A stretch of DNA of 64,000 nucleotides. Origin: Acidobacteriota bacterium (GTDB lineage: Bacteria > Acidobacteriota > Terriglobia > Acidiferrales > UBA7541). The notes under the pieces are model-generated. The model was not told the DNA's origin, did not search any database, and worked only from the letters and a program-made list of their open reading frames with translations. This document shows, one piece after another, positions 44,213 through 52,776 of the stretch (position 1 is its first letter; each line of letters starts with the position of its first letter). Both the position numbers and the translations under genes were made by a program. Location of the stretch: NCBI GenBank assembly GCA_021832085.1, contig JAKBLM010000012.1, positions 20,782 to 84,781 of the forward strand, given 5' to 3'.

Positions 44213-45877
44213 TTTCTCATGGGCAGCTTCTGCTTGCGCCAGGCCGGCGGAAGTGCCTTTCGCGCGCTCCAGGTGGAGGTAGAAGGGGGCCAGCTCGAAC
44301 GGCATCTTCATCCGAGCGTTCAGCAGCGGCACAGGCCTGGTCTTCATCATCGCGACGTGGTCGTTCCACGGGTTCACCTTGATTCGCGAGCCGAGGGGCA
44401 GCGCGGCGATCTGCTTCACGTTGCTGGGCTGGAGTTGGGGCCCGAGCTGCTCGATCGCCTGGATTTCCTGGGGCCGATTGCCAAGTTGTGGGCTGATCAG
44501 TTCCGGCAGATCCTTCGATTCGGCCTGGAGCGCTTTCAGGAACAGCCCGGCTTGTCCGAGCGAATTCTTGTAGGGAGAATTCTTCAGCAGCTCGACCGCC
44601 TTGGCGCTGGCTTCGACTTCCGATTTGCGGCTTTCGTGGAAGTCGAGGACATGAAACGTGTTCTTGACGTTGAAAATCATGCGGTCGCTGAAGGCGTATT
44701 TTGTGTCCATGCTGTGGCCCAGCAGGATTTCGGCCAGTTCCTGAGCCAGTATGGTCGCCAGGCTCGGTTCATCGGGCAGCACGTCGATCAGGCCGCGGCT
44801 TAGAACGATCGTGTGGCCAACCGCAAAGGCTTCGAGCGGAGTGGTCATCAGCACACGGCAGTGCACCGGCGGGTCCAGATTGATCTTGTTGCTGACAATC
44901 AGATTGTTGACCACCGTATCGAGCACCTTGTCCACGGGCCCAGGCGGCGCAAGCAGGCCCAGCGACTGCAGCCGGTCGAGCACGTTCCGTGTCGCCTCAC
45001 TTTCATAGTCAAGCTCCGCCTGAACCGGCGAGACACTGGTATTGGCGTGGTTCGGGTCTCGGATCGGCTGTGAGGATTGCACCAGAATGCGGCTGAGTTC
45101 CTCTTCGCGGGCCACCGGGCTGAGGTTGTAGCCCCACAGCCGCATCTGCGCCCGGAAGCGTGGCCCGTGTCCGAGCAATCCCTTTTTCCCGTTCTCTTGG
45201 CTGTAGACGAAGGCGGGCAGCCAGACACCCGGCGCGACATTCACCCGCCAGCTGTCGAACTGGAAGTACCGGCCAAAGGCTGGTGTCGGCGTGAAGACCC
45301 CGTTGAAGCGGACGATGGTGAAATGGCGGTTCTCGACCCAGATCCGCCCCTTGAAGCGGCCCTGGCCCGAATGCGGCTTGGGCACCACGTTGAAAACCAT
45401 GCAGCGCACGTCGCCGAGAAATGTCTCGTGAACGTAGTGGAAGGTGTAGTCGGCGCGACTGAGACCGCGGGCGTCTGGAAAGATCATCTCGAGGAAACCG
45501 TCGGGATTGTAAGAGGACGAGAAGAAATGGCGGAAAGGACTGGTCAGGTCGCTCGCGAAAGTGACCCCCTGCCGGTGAAGCGGAAGAAACTGGATGCCAT
45601 GGGCAAAGTGAGCTTGGCCGAGGTAGTAGTAATCTTTCACCGGCACGGGGCCGAGATTAACCGTGGGCCGCATGTCCTGGACGTACAGTTCGACGATGGG
45701 GGTGTAGCGGCGCACCTGCGCCATGAGCTGGTTTTCCCGCCCGATGATCTTGTTGACCACTTGGTTGAGCGCGGAGTTGCCGCTTTTGGGCGGTGTCTGC
45801 CGCACGGTCTGTGCTCGCGCCACTCCACCAAGCGCAAGCGTTGTTGCCAGCACGATGGGCCATATCCATCCACGCAT
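44204..45877 (-). CDS. Exported protein with degenerate M48 peptidase domain, copy 1
   Basis: A 557-residue exported protein (signal WPIVLATTLALGGVARAQ). The N-terminal half (about 60-260) resembles a lipoprotein-sorting or MucB-like sandwich (SRADYTFHYVHETFLGDV, GRFKGRIWVENRHFTIVRF). Residues about 320-410 look like an M48 metallopeptidase (LEAFAVGHTIVLSRGLIDVL, then LAQELAEILLGHS) in which the zinc motif HExxH is QELAE at 379-383, both His replaced. Catalysis is therefore unlikely. AGGGGAGGGGAAGGGT precedes the ATG, 15 nt after the TonB-like gene. Role unknown; a structural or chaperone use of the fold is inferred. Confidence 0.8.
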   Translation of the reverse strand: MRGWIWPIVLATTLALGGVARAQTVRQTPPKSGNSALNQVVNKIIGRENQLMAQVRRYTPIVELYVQDMRPTVNLGPVPVKDYYYLGQAHFAHGIQFLPLHRQGVTFASDLTSPFRHFFSSSYNPDGFLEMIFPDARGLSRADYTFHYVHETFLGDVRCMVFNVVPKPHSGQGRFKGRIWVENRHFTIVRFNGVFTPTPAFGRYFQFDSWRVNVAPGVWLPAFVYSQENGKKGLLGHGPRFRAQMRLWGYNLSPVAREEELSRILVQSSQPIRDPNHANTSVSPVQAELDYESEATRNVLDRLQSLGLLAPPGPVDKVLDTVVNNLIVSNKINLDPPVHCRVLMTTPLEAFAVGHTIVLSRGLIDVLPDEPSLATILAQELAEILLGHSMDTKYAFSDRMIFNVKNTFHVLDFHESRKSEVEASAKAVELLKNSPYKNSLGQAGLFLKALQAESKDLPELISPQLGNRPQEIQAIEQLGPQLQPSNVKQIAALPLGSRIKVNPWNDHVAMMKTRPVPLLNARMKMPFELAPFYLHLERAKGTSAGLAQAEAAHEKKP

Positions 45878-45892
45878 ACCCTTCCCCTCCCC

Positions 45893-47002
45893 TCAATAGG
45901 CCAGTCGAAAAACGATATGCAGTCGCGCCGGCACGCTCACCGGCTTGCCATTCATGCGCTCGGGCCGAAAACGGATCTGGCGAGCTGCGGCAATGGCCGC
46001 CTGATTGAGACCGTAAGCCAGCCCGCGGATCACCCGTAGCACCCGAACCCTCCCACTCGCGGTGAAGATGACGCTGAGCTCCACGCTGCCTTGGATCTTG
46101 TGTGCACGCGCCGCGGCCGTATAAACCGGATTGGGCTTGGCGAGAATTTCCAGCGGCTCGACCGTGGGTTTGGCCGCAATCACGGGAGCTTTCCGAGCTG
46201 GGACGCTGGCCTTGTTGCTGAAGACCCCTGCGCGAATCTGCGCCCCCTGCTCTCCGCTTCCTGCACGGCCGGACGAGTCCACACTGTTGCCGAAGCCAGC
46301 ACTGGCGACCGTTTCGCGGGTGTTGCGGCTCGGAGCATTGCCCGTTCCCTCCGGGTCACCGAAGCTTGCGCTGGCAATCGTTTCGCGCGCGTTGCGTTTT
46401 GGAGCCGCGTTGCCCGTGTCCGGCCCTTCCGGGTCGTTGAACGATCCGGTGGGATCCATCGTCATCTTGGGACGTGGTCGCGGCCTGGCGTCGTCGAACG
46501 GTTGGCCAAAGCCGCCCATTTCCACCTTGGTCTTCGTTCGCGGCGCAGGCAGCTTGGCCATCACGGGAAGGAGCACGCCGGTGTGAATGGGCGGTTGAGG
46601 CCGTCGAAGCGGCGTCTCTTTCGTGCGGAAGAGGGAGGCGGACCTGTGAAAGACCGGCGCTACCAGAGGGGTTCTGCTCACACGCACACGCCTCCGGTCA
46701 ATTCGCGGCCGCGGGGCCGGCAAAACGAGCGGCTTTTCCGCTGCCACCCGGGGCAGTGTGACCGGTTTACGAAAATAGGGCGCGGGCCGCTCCACGGCAG
46801 GCACGTAGACTGGTGAATAAAAGACCGGCTCCCTGGTGGACAGTTCCCGTGGACCCAGGGCGCCAATCGCCACAATCAATACGGCGAGGACGAGTTCGAC
46901 CACAATGGCCGCCAGGTAGGTTCCCGGCCGTGATTTGCTTTCCGGTAGAAGCGTGAAATACGCGGGAGGACTGCCTTTCGGTTGGTCCTGGCGTGAACCC
47001 AT
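45893..47002 (-). CDS. TonB-C-domain protein, copy 1
   Basis: A 369-residue membrane-anchored protein: one helix (YLAAIVVELVLAVLIVAIGA, about 30-50), a long Pro/Arg-rich periplasmic segment with repeats of the FGDPEG type, and a C-terminal TonB domain (EILAKPNPVYTAAARAHKIQ to the terminal VFRLAY). The domain usually transfers energy or links the inner membrane to outer-membrane partners; no ExbBD genes are adjacent. The ATG at 47000-47002 follows GAAGGAGGGGGG, although the frame is open further upstream. First gene of the two-gene operon, with the peptidase-like gene. Confidence 0.85.
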   Translation of the reverse strand: MGSRQDQPKGSPPAYFTLLPESKSRPGTYLAAIVVELVLAVLIVAIGALGPRELSTREPVFYSPVYVPAVERPAPYFRKPVTLPRVAAEKPLVLPAPRPRIDRRRVRVSRTPLVAPVFHRSASLFRTKETPLRRPQPPIHTGVLLPVMAKLPAPRTKTKVEMGGFGQPFDDARPRPRPKMTMDPTGSFNDPEGPDTGNAAPKRNARETIASASFGDPEGTGNAPSRNTRETVASAGFGNSVDSSGRAGSGEQGAQIRAGVFSNKASVPARKAPVIAAKPTVEPLEILAKPNPVYTAAARAHKIQGSVELSVIFTASGRVRVLRVIRGLAYGLNQAAIAAARQIRFRPERMNGKPVSVPARLHIVFRLAY

Positions 47003-47755
47003 CCCCCCTCCTTCGCGGAGCGAACAATTAATGATGCCCAGGGCCTCCACAAGGAACGATTTGCCTTTGCGGCACCAAAACCGTCTCCGTCGCTCGCTCG
47101 ATTCGCGGCCGGATTCGGTCGCACCGGCTGGGGCAAGTAATGTGCCTACCAGTACGAAGCAGCTTCTCTCAAATGTGGGAAGCCTGGAACGCGAAATTGG
47201 TTTTTTCGATCCTGTTGATTTCTGGTCTCCACTTCGTCGTCTGATTGCAGCTTCACCTGACGACGAGGCCGTGATCCGTGGTAGCGGCGCGGAAGCTGGC
47301 GAACCGCCCGTCGTCCTGGGGAGCCCGGCCCCGAGAACCTTCAGCAACGGCGGGGAAGCGCGGGCCTTGTCCTCAGCTTCAGCGACACCCTCACCCTAAC
47401 AGACCGGGGACTAAATGTTTAGTGTTGAGTAACCCATATTGGCTGATGCGTCAATATATTCACGCTTGTCTCAGGTCCGCCGCCGGCCCTTCAGCCAGAT
47501 GCTCGCTGGCAAGTGCCGCAGCCACCGGAGGTTCAGGGAGTACTAGAGGGAGAGTAACGGTAGTCACTTGGTTTTGGTACGGCTTATGAGGTTTCGCAAC
47601 GAGCAACTGGACGGGTCTTGTTCAGATTTTCATGAACCGAAGGAAGCGAAAGTGTGGTAAACAGTTTCTGGGAGAAGGGAGTGTAAGAAGGCACAACCCC
47701 CATTTACCCCAAAAGCATCTCTCAGTGCGGTGTCCCGAAACGATCCCCGCCCTGC
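47003..47755. other. Intergenic region between the duplicated modules
   Basis: About 750 bases with no supportable intact gene. The left part is probably the promoter of the tonB-like operon. At 47410-47423 ACTAAA-TG-TTTAGT is a perfect palindrome and could be an operator. Nothing else stands out before the FecR-like remnant. Confidence 0.4.
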
Positions 47756-48151
47756 GTGGCCCGGGAGGGAAACGGGGTTGGGGAGGGGGGAGCGAGGAGA
47801 GAGGAGTGCCTCGCCGTTCTTCTCTGCTCTAGGCGGATGGTTTTGCAGCCAACTCTCGCAGCCTCGCCGTCTCCGCCGATCGGAACGGCGAACGGCAATG
47901 GTCAGGCCCGGATCAACGGCGCCTCGGTTCCGAACGGGGTAGTTCTCTACGGCGGGAACTGCGGGACCAGCGAGCCTGGCGGCACAGCTTCCATCTTTCT
48001 GAAGAGCGGCGACAGACTTGCCCTCGGCGCCAGTGCCGCCGCTTATTGCGCTAACACCGTCCGCGGGTTTGAGGCGCTCCTCAATCACGGCAAGATCCCG
48101 GGGAAGGGAGCGCCCAACGCTGTGGTTGGGGTGAAGGTGAGGTGCGAATGA
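47756..48151 (+). pseudogene. Degraded FecR-like gene remnant
   Basis: The frame contains a stretch similar to the FecR-like protein encoded at 52777-53439. CLAVLLCSRRMVLQPTL and ASPSPPIGTANGNGQARING align with LLVLLCSTLLVFQPAF and PPSPLGTVSGRGPIQLNG there, signal peptide included. The remnant has no good start (an in-frame ATG at 47837 lies inside the aligned signal peptide), is only 104-131 codons long, and diverges after YGGNCGTSEPGGTASIFLKS. It lies just before copy 2 of the module. A short functional protein cannot be excluded, but a decayed paralogue is more likely. Confidence 0.5.
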
Positions 48152-48307
48152 GCTTAACGCTGATTCGCGTATTTTTTCACCGAAACGAGTTCGGGGTAAA
48201 GGCTAGGCGGCTGCGGTCCTGGATTTTCCTGTTTTCGGGGGAGCCACCAAGGAGCTGACCAGGTAGAGAGGCCCGAAAGATAGCGCTGGGAAGACGTGTA
48301 GCTCAAA

Positions 48308-48988
48308 ATGCGAACCTTGCTGGTCGTTGCTGCAAATCGGTTTTTCCGGGAGTCCTTGATTCGTCTATTCCGTGCGGACAAGGGTATTCACGTCCTGGGC
48401 GGGATAGAGTTCTCGCCGCTCACCCCCGAACAGGTGGCCCGGGAGAATCCCGACGTCGTCGCCCTCTGCCCGGAGTGGGACGATCGCTGTTTTTACGCCA
48501 CGCGCTCGATCCACGAGGCCGCCCCGCAGGTGAAGATCCTCATGATTGGCATGAAAGACGACAAGGGCATGTTTCTCAAAGCGGTGCGCGCGGGTGCGAC
48601 CGGCTACTTGTTGAAAGATGCCTCGACCAGGCAGATCCTGGCTGCCACGCACCGCCTGGCCCAGGACGCGGTGGTCTGCCCGCCACATCTGGAGCGGGCC
48701 CTGTTCGCATTGGTCGCCGGCAGCTCGGGCTTCGACCCCTTCACGACCATGCCGTCTTCCAAGCTCACCCCGCGCGAGGAGCAGCTCAGCTATCTGGTAG
48801 CCCAGGGGTTGTCCAACAAGGAAATCGCGACGCGCCTGAATCTCTCCCTGCAGACCGTGAAGAATCACGTGCATAGCATTCTGCGCAAGACCCAATCGAA
48901 AAATCGCTCGGCGCTGGCCCACCGCGTGGAGTTGCAGCCTCCAGACGCCATCCAGACCGAAGAAGCCCCTCGCTTTCTGGTTTCCTGA
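48308..48988 (+). CDS. LuxR-family regulator with acceptor-less receiver domain, copy 2
   Basis: Paralogue of the regulator at 43421 (226 residues). The first 33 codons differ at about two dozen positions, then the two genes are nearly identical. The receiver again has Ala-Ala instead of the acidic pair and Cys54 instead of the acceptor Asp. The LuxR HTH is identical to copy 1, so both should bind the same DNA site. Start at ATG 48308 with GGAAGA about 17 nt before; weaker than copy 1. It faces the second peptidase-like gene. Confidence 0.88.
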   Translation: MRTLLVVAANRFFRESLIRLFRADKGIHVLGGIEFSPLTPEQVARENPDVVALCPEWDDRCFYATRSIHEAAPQVKILMIGMKDDKGMFLKAVRAGATGYLLKDASTRQILAATHRLAQDAVVCPPHLERALFALVAGSSGFDPFTTMPSSKLTPREEQLSYLVAQGLSNKEIATRLNLSLQTVKNHVHSILRKTQSKNRSALAHRVELQPPDAIQTEEAPRFLVS

Positions 48989-49099
48989 CGTTCGCGAATC
49001 CTGGCCAAGAGAAGGGGCCCGTCGCTGGCGCATGCCGAGAGGAAGTCGCCGCCCGCTGCGGACCGGCACGCTCATCCGCGGTGACGAGGGCTATGGCTT
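48407..49099. repeat. 693-bp near-identical tract, copy 2
   Basis: Second copy of the tract at 43520-44212; differences at 48529 and 49021 only, by eye. It spans regulator 3' end, intergenic DNA and the stop codon of the second peptidase-like gene. Confidence 0.9.
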
Positions 49100-50773
49100 G
49101 TTCCCGCCGCCGGGTTTTGTCTGGCTCAGGCCGGCGGAGGTGCCTTTCACGCGCTCGAGATGGAGGTAGAAGGGGGCCAGCTCGAACGGCATCTTCTCCC
49201 GTGCATAGAGCAGCGCAACTGGCTGCGTCTGCATCATCCGAATCTGGTCGTTCCAGGGACTGACCTTGATCCGCGAGCCGAGCGGCAGCGCGGCGATCTG
49301 CTTCACGTTGGTGGGCTGGAGTTGGGGTCCGAGTTGCTCGATCGCCTGGATTTCCTGGGGCCGATTGCCCAGATGCGGACTGATCAACTGCCGAAGGTCC
49401 TTCGACTCCGCCTGAAGCGCCTTGAGGAACAACCCCGCCTTTGCGAGTGAACTTCTGTAGGGGGAATTCTTCAGCAGTTCGACCGCCTTGGCGCTGGCTT
49501 CGGCTTCCGATTTCCGACTTTCGTGGAAGTCGAGGACATGGAACGTGTTCTTGACGTTGAAGATCATCCGGTCACTGAAAGCATATTTCGTTTCGATGCT
49601 GTGGCCGAGCAAGATCTCGGCCAGTTCCTGTGCCAACATTGTCGCCAGGCTCGGCTCGTCGGGCAGCACATCGATCAGGCCGCGGCTCAAAACAATCGTG
49701 TGGCCGACCGCGAAGGCTTCGAGCGGCGTGGTCAAGAGCACGCGGCAGTGCACCGCGGGTTGGAGATTCAGATTGTTGCTCACCTCCAGATTGTTGACCA
49801 CGGTATCGAGCACCTGATCCACCGGGCCGGGCGGAGCCAAGAGTCCGAGGGACTGGAGTCGGTCGAGCACGTTTTGCGCCGCCTGGTCTTCGAACGCGCG
49901 CTCGGCTTGGACCGGTGAGAGATCACTATTCGCTTGGCTCTGGTCCTGGATGGGCTGGGAGGACCCGGAGGATTCGACCAGGATGCGACTGAGTGCCTCC
50001 TCGCGGGCCGCCGGACTCAGGTTATAGGCCCACAGGCGCATCTGTGCACGGAAGCGTACGCCGCCTCGGAGCAATCCCTTTTGCCCGTTTTCCTGGCTAT
50101 AGACGTAGGCGGGGAGCCAAACGCCGGGGGCAACATTGATCCGCCAGCTGTCGAAATGGAAGTACATGCCGAGGCGTGGAGCGGGCGCAAAGACGCCATT
50201 GAAACGGACGATCGTAAAATGCCGGTCTTCGACCCAGATGCGTCCCTTGAAGCGGCCTTGGCCGGACTCCGGTTTGGGAACGACGTCGAAGACCAGGCAG
50301 CGCACCTCGCCGAGGAATTCCCGGCGCACGTAGCGGAAGGTGTAATGAGCGCGGTCAAGACCGCGCCGGTCCGGATAGATCATTTGGAGGAACCCGTCAG
50401 GATCGTAGGAGCTGGAAAAGAGGTCCTTGAACGGCTTGGCAAGCGTCTGGACAAAGCCGCCGGTTTTCAGATCGAGTGGCTGAAAGACCATGCCGCGGGC
50501 CAGATCGGCCTTGCCGAGGTAGTAGTAATCGTGCACGGGAACCGGGCCCAGCTGGTGATTCGGCTTGGTGTTCTGGACGTAGATCTCGACGAGCGGGGTG
50601 TAGCGGTTGACACGCGCCATCAGCCGGTTTTCCTGCTGGATGATGCGATCGACGACCTGGTCAACGGCCGACGCGGAGGCTGGGGCGGGCGATGGCCGAG
50701 CAGTTTGTGCCCGCAGCGCACCCGCGAACAGGAGTGTCCCTGCCAGTACCGCAGGCCATTTCCATCCCAACAT
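49091..50773 (-). CDS. Exported protein with degenerate M48 peptidase domain, copy 2
   Basis: A 560-residue paralogue of the protein at 44204, similar across its whole length. A signal peptide (WPAVLAGTLLFAGALRAQ) is followed by the same sandwich region (GRFKGRIWVEDRHFTIVRF) and the same M48-like segment with LAQELAEILLGHS, where HExxH is QELAE. Since both copies keep the same substitutions, the change was fixed before duplication and is probably functional. The ATG at 50771-50773 follows GAGGAGGAAAC. It is 14 nt downstream of the second tonB-like gene. Confidence 0.8.
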   Translation of the reverse strand: MLGWKWPAVLAGTLLFAGALRAQTARPSPAPASASAVDQVVDRIIQQENRLMARVNRYTPLVEIYVQNTKPNHQLGPVPVHDYYYLGKADLARGMVFQPLDLKTGGFVQTLAKPFKDLFSSSYDPDGFLQMIYPDRRGLDRAHYTFRYVRREFLGEVRCLVFDVVPKPESGQGRFKGRIWVEDRHFTIVRFNGVFAPAPRLGMYFHFDSWRINVAPGVWLPAYVYSQENGQKGLLRGGVRFRAQMRLWAYNLSPAAREEALSRILVESSGSSQPIQDQSQANSDLSPVQAERAFEDQAAQNVLDRLQSLGLLAPPGPVDQVLDTVVNNLEVSNNLNLQPAVHCRVLLTTPLEAFAVGHTIVLSRGLIDVLPDEPSLATMLAQELAEILLGHSIETKYAFSDRMIFNVKNTFHVLDFHESRKSEAEASAKAVELLKNSPYRSSLAKAGLFLKALQAESKDLRQLISPHLGNRPQEIQAIEQLGPQLQPTNVKQIAALPLGSRIKVSPWNDQIRMMQTQPVALLYAREKMPFELAPFYLHLERVKGTSAGLSQTKPGGGNKP

Positions 50774-50787
50774 GTTTCCTCCTCGCC

Positions 50788-51828
50788 TCAATATGCCAGC
50801 CGAAAAACGATGCGCAGGCGCGCGCGGGCATCGACGGGCTTGCCGTTGTCGCGCTCGGGCCGGAAGCGGATCCGGCGGGCGGCCGAAATGGCCGCTTGAT
50901 CGAGCCCGTAGCCCAGGCCCTCGAGCACCCGAAGCACTTCCACCTTGCCGTTCGCGGCAAAGATCACTTCGAGCAGAACGTTGCCTTCGATCTTGTGCGC
51001 GCGGGCCTCGGCCGTATAGACAGGATCCGGCTTGGCCAGGATCTCGACGGGCTGGACCGACGGCTTAGCCGCAGGCGGAGCTGGCGCGCTCGTGGCCGGA
51101 ACGGCGGCCTGGTCGCTGAACACTCCGGCGCGAACTCCTGCGCCGTGCCGCGCGGTGCCGCTTTGGGCCGGCGATGCGGCCGCATCGCCAAAGCCCGCTT
51201 GGGCAATCTCTCCTCGAGCTCCCCGGCGGCCGCCCGTGCCGTTGCCTGAGCCCGGTCCCACCGGGCTGCCGAACGAGCCGACGGTAGCAACGGCCATCCC
51301 GCGGTGGGGAGTAGCGGCGGCCGAAACGCCATGGGGATCGCCAAAGCCGCCCGTCTGGACCTTGGGCAGAGGCCGCTTCGTGACCGGCGGGGCCACGCTG
51401 GCAGAAAGCACCCCGGTGTGCACGGGTTCTCGCAGGCGCTTCGGTTGCTCGACAGGCGGGGGCGCATGAAATTCAGGAGTCAGGACCGGAGCGGCGGTCA
51501 TGCGTACAGGCCGCGGTTCAATTTTCGGGCGCGGAGCGGGCAGCACCGGCGCGCTGATGGCTCTGACGCGTGGCGGTGGGAGCGGGATCGTCGGCGTGGG
51601 CGGTGGCGGTCTCTTCACCGCCGGAGCGGCGCGGAACACCAGCGCCGATAGCTGCGTGTCAGACGTGATTTGCGGAGGCAGCGTCCCGGGTATCGCCATG
51701 GCGAGCAGGGCCAGGAGAAACTCCACTACGATCGCCGCCAGGACGGACTGCGACCGCAATTTCCCCTCCGGCAGGAGGGAGAAGCACCCCGGAGAGTTCC
51801 CTTCACCTAGATTGCGGCGTCGGACCAT
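50788..51828 (-). CDS. TonB-C-domain protein, copy 2
   Basis: A 346-residue paralogue of the protein at 45893. N-terminal helix (VLAAIVVEFLLALLAMAI, about 29-46), a Pro-rich periplasmic segment (PPPPTPTIPLPPPRVR and Gly-rich repeats such as GFGDPHG) and a C-terminal TonB domain ending in the same VFRLAY. The start at 51826-51828 follows GCGAGG; the frame is open for 45 more codons without similarity. Forms an operon with the peptidase-like gene, 14 nt apart. Confidence 0.85.
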   Translation of the reverse strand: MVRRRNLGEGNSPGCFSLLPEGKLRSQSVLAAIVVEFLLALLAMAIPGTLPPQITSDTQLSALVFRAAPAVKRPPPPTPTIPLPPPRVRAISAPVLPAPRPKIEPRPVRMTAAPVLTPEFHAPPPVEQPKRLREPVHTGVLSASVAPPVTKRPLPKVQTGGFGDPHGVSAAATPHRGMAVATVGSFGSPVGPGSGNGTGGRRGARGEIAQAGFGDAAASPAQSGTARHGAGVRAGVFSDQAAVPATSAPAPPAAKPSVQPVEILAKPDPVYTAEARAHKIEGNVLLEVIFAANGKVEVLRVLEGLGYGLDQAAISAARRIRFRPERDNGKPVDARARLRIVFRLAY

Positions 51829-52345
51829 CCTCGCCTGTCTTCGAGCCTGCAACGCTCCCGCTGCTCGCGGGAACGGTTCCCTGGGAAGCGCGTCGGCGGA
51901 TTGCCGTTTCTCGGCAGCAGCCGGAAAAGCTCCCGCCGGGTTGCGGAACCGGCTCGGGTTCATTCAAGGGGTGTGGGCGCGGGGTTGCCGGTCCGCGCGA
52001 GCTTGCTCCTTGATCCTAGGAAGGAGCGGGGCGACAGTTTGTTTCCCGCTCATCTTGTCTTGCGCCAGAGCGTGCCTCCGTTTCGACCCCGCGATCGGCC
52101 ACCGGCAACGGTGCAGCCACTTGCGGCCCGCTCTTCGTCTTCTGGAAGGATAAACCCAGAACGCGTTGCCAACAACGAGAAAGGTGTTGCCAGCCATCCA
52201 TGCCAACGGCGGGACTACCTCAGGTACCACGAAGGTCTAGAAAGAACTAGGAATCTCTAGTATTTCCGTACTGAGTCAACATTGAACCCCGGATGAACCT
52301 TGTTTGCACACCGGGGGTTATCTAGAATGCCCCCGGCCGTGCGCT
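51829..52345. other. Divergent intergenic region between the tonB-like operon and the polysaccharide locus
   Basis: About 515 bases. It should hold the leftward promoter of the tonB-like operon and carries the rightward promoter at 52300-52328. AT-rich part at 52180-52300 with several CTAG-containing repeats (GGTCTAGAAAGAACTAGGAA). No gene is supported. Confidence 0.5.
52300..52328 (+). promoter_or_regulatory. Likely promoter of the polysaccharide locus
   Basis: TTGTTT (52300-52305) and TAGAAT (52323-52328) separated by 17 nt, just before the first gene of the locus (ATG at 52346). GGGGG and CCCCC flank the second hexamer, giving a small inverted repeat around it. Confidence 0.55.
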
Positions 52346-52720
52346 ATGGTGGGAGGGAAAAAGATTCGCGTCCTGATTGCCAATCCGACCCGGGTTTTCC
52401 GGGATCTTGTCTACGAAGCGATCCGAAGACAGCCTGGCATCGAAGTCGTGAGGGACGTCTCCGAAGAAGAGGCGATTCTCGCCGCTACCGAGCGGACGAA
52501 TGCCGATTGCGTGATTGTCCCCTTGGACGGGAGCGGTCGCCCGTTCGCGACGTATCTGGAGATTCTGACCAGCCGGCCTGACGCCAAGATCCTCGCGATC
52601 GGCGCGGGAACCAACGTGCTGGCGCTTTACTGGCGCTGCAAAGACGGGGAAGTGCGTTCCACCTACAGCACCGCTTCCCGCAAGAGCATTTTGCAGGCGA
52701 TTCATTTCTCAACGTCCTGA
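52346..52720 (+). CDS. Stand-alone receiver-like protein without acceptor Asp
   Basis: A 124-residue receiver-like domain with no output domain. KIRVLIANPTRVFRDLVYEA aligns with the first strand and helix of the paralogous regulators at 43421 and 48308, and CVIVPLDGSGRP with strand 3. The acidic pair is absent (Ala-Asn) and the acceptor position is Val-Pro. It is thus a pseudo-receiver, probably a protein-interaction module. Start at ATG 52346 because the promoter lies directly upstream. It is 56 nt before the FecR-like gene and may control the locus through a partner. Confidence 0.7.
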   Translation: MVGGKKIRVLIANPTRVFRDLVYEAIRRQPGIEVVRDVSEEEAILAATERTNADCVIVPLDGSGRPFATYLEILTSRPDAKILAIGAGTNVLALYWRCKDGEVRSTYSTASRKSILQAIHFSTS

Positions 52721-52776
52721 AGTAACCGCCGCGAACGCGCGGCGCAAGCGGCGCACGGGTTCAGGAGGGGGTAACG

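Noticed and set aside
44740..44780. Active M48 peptidase
   Set aside because: HExxH is QELAE in both copies, so zinc binding and catalysis are not expected.
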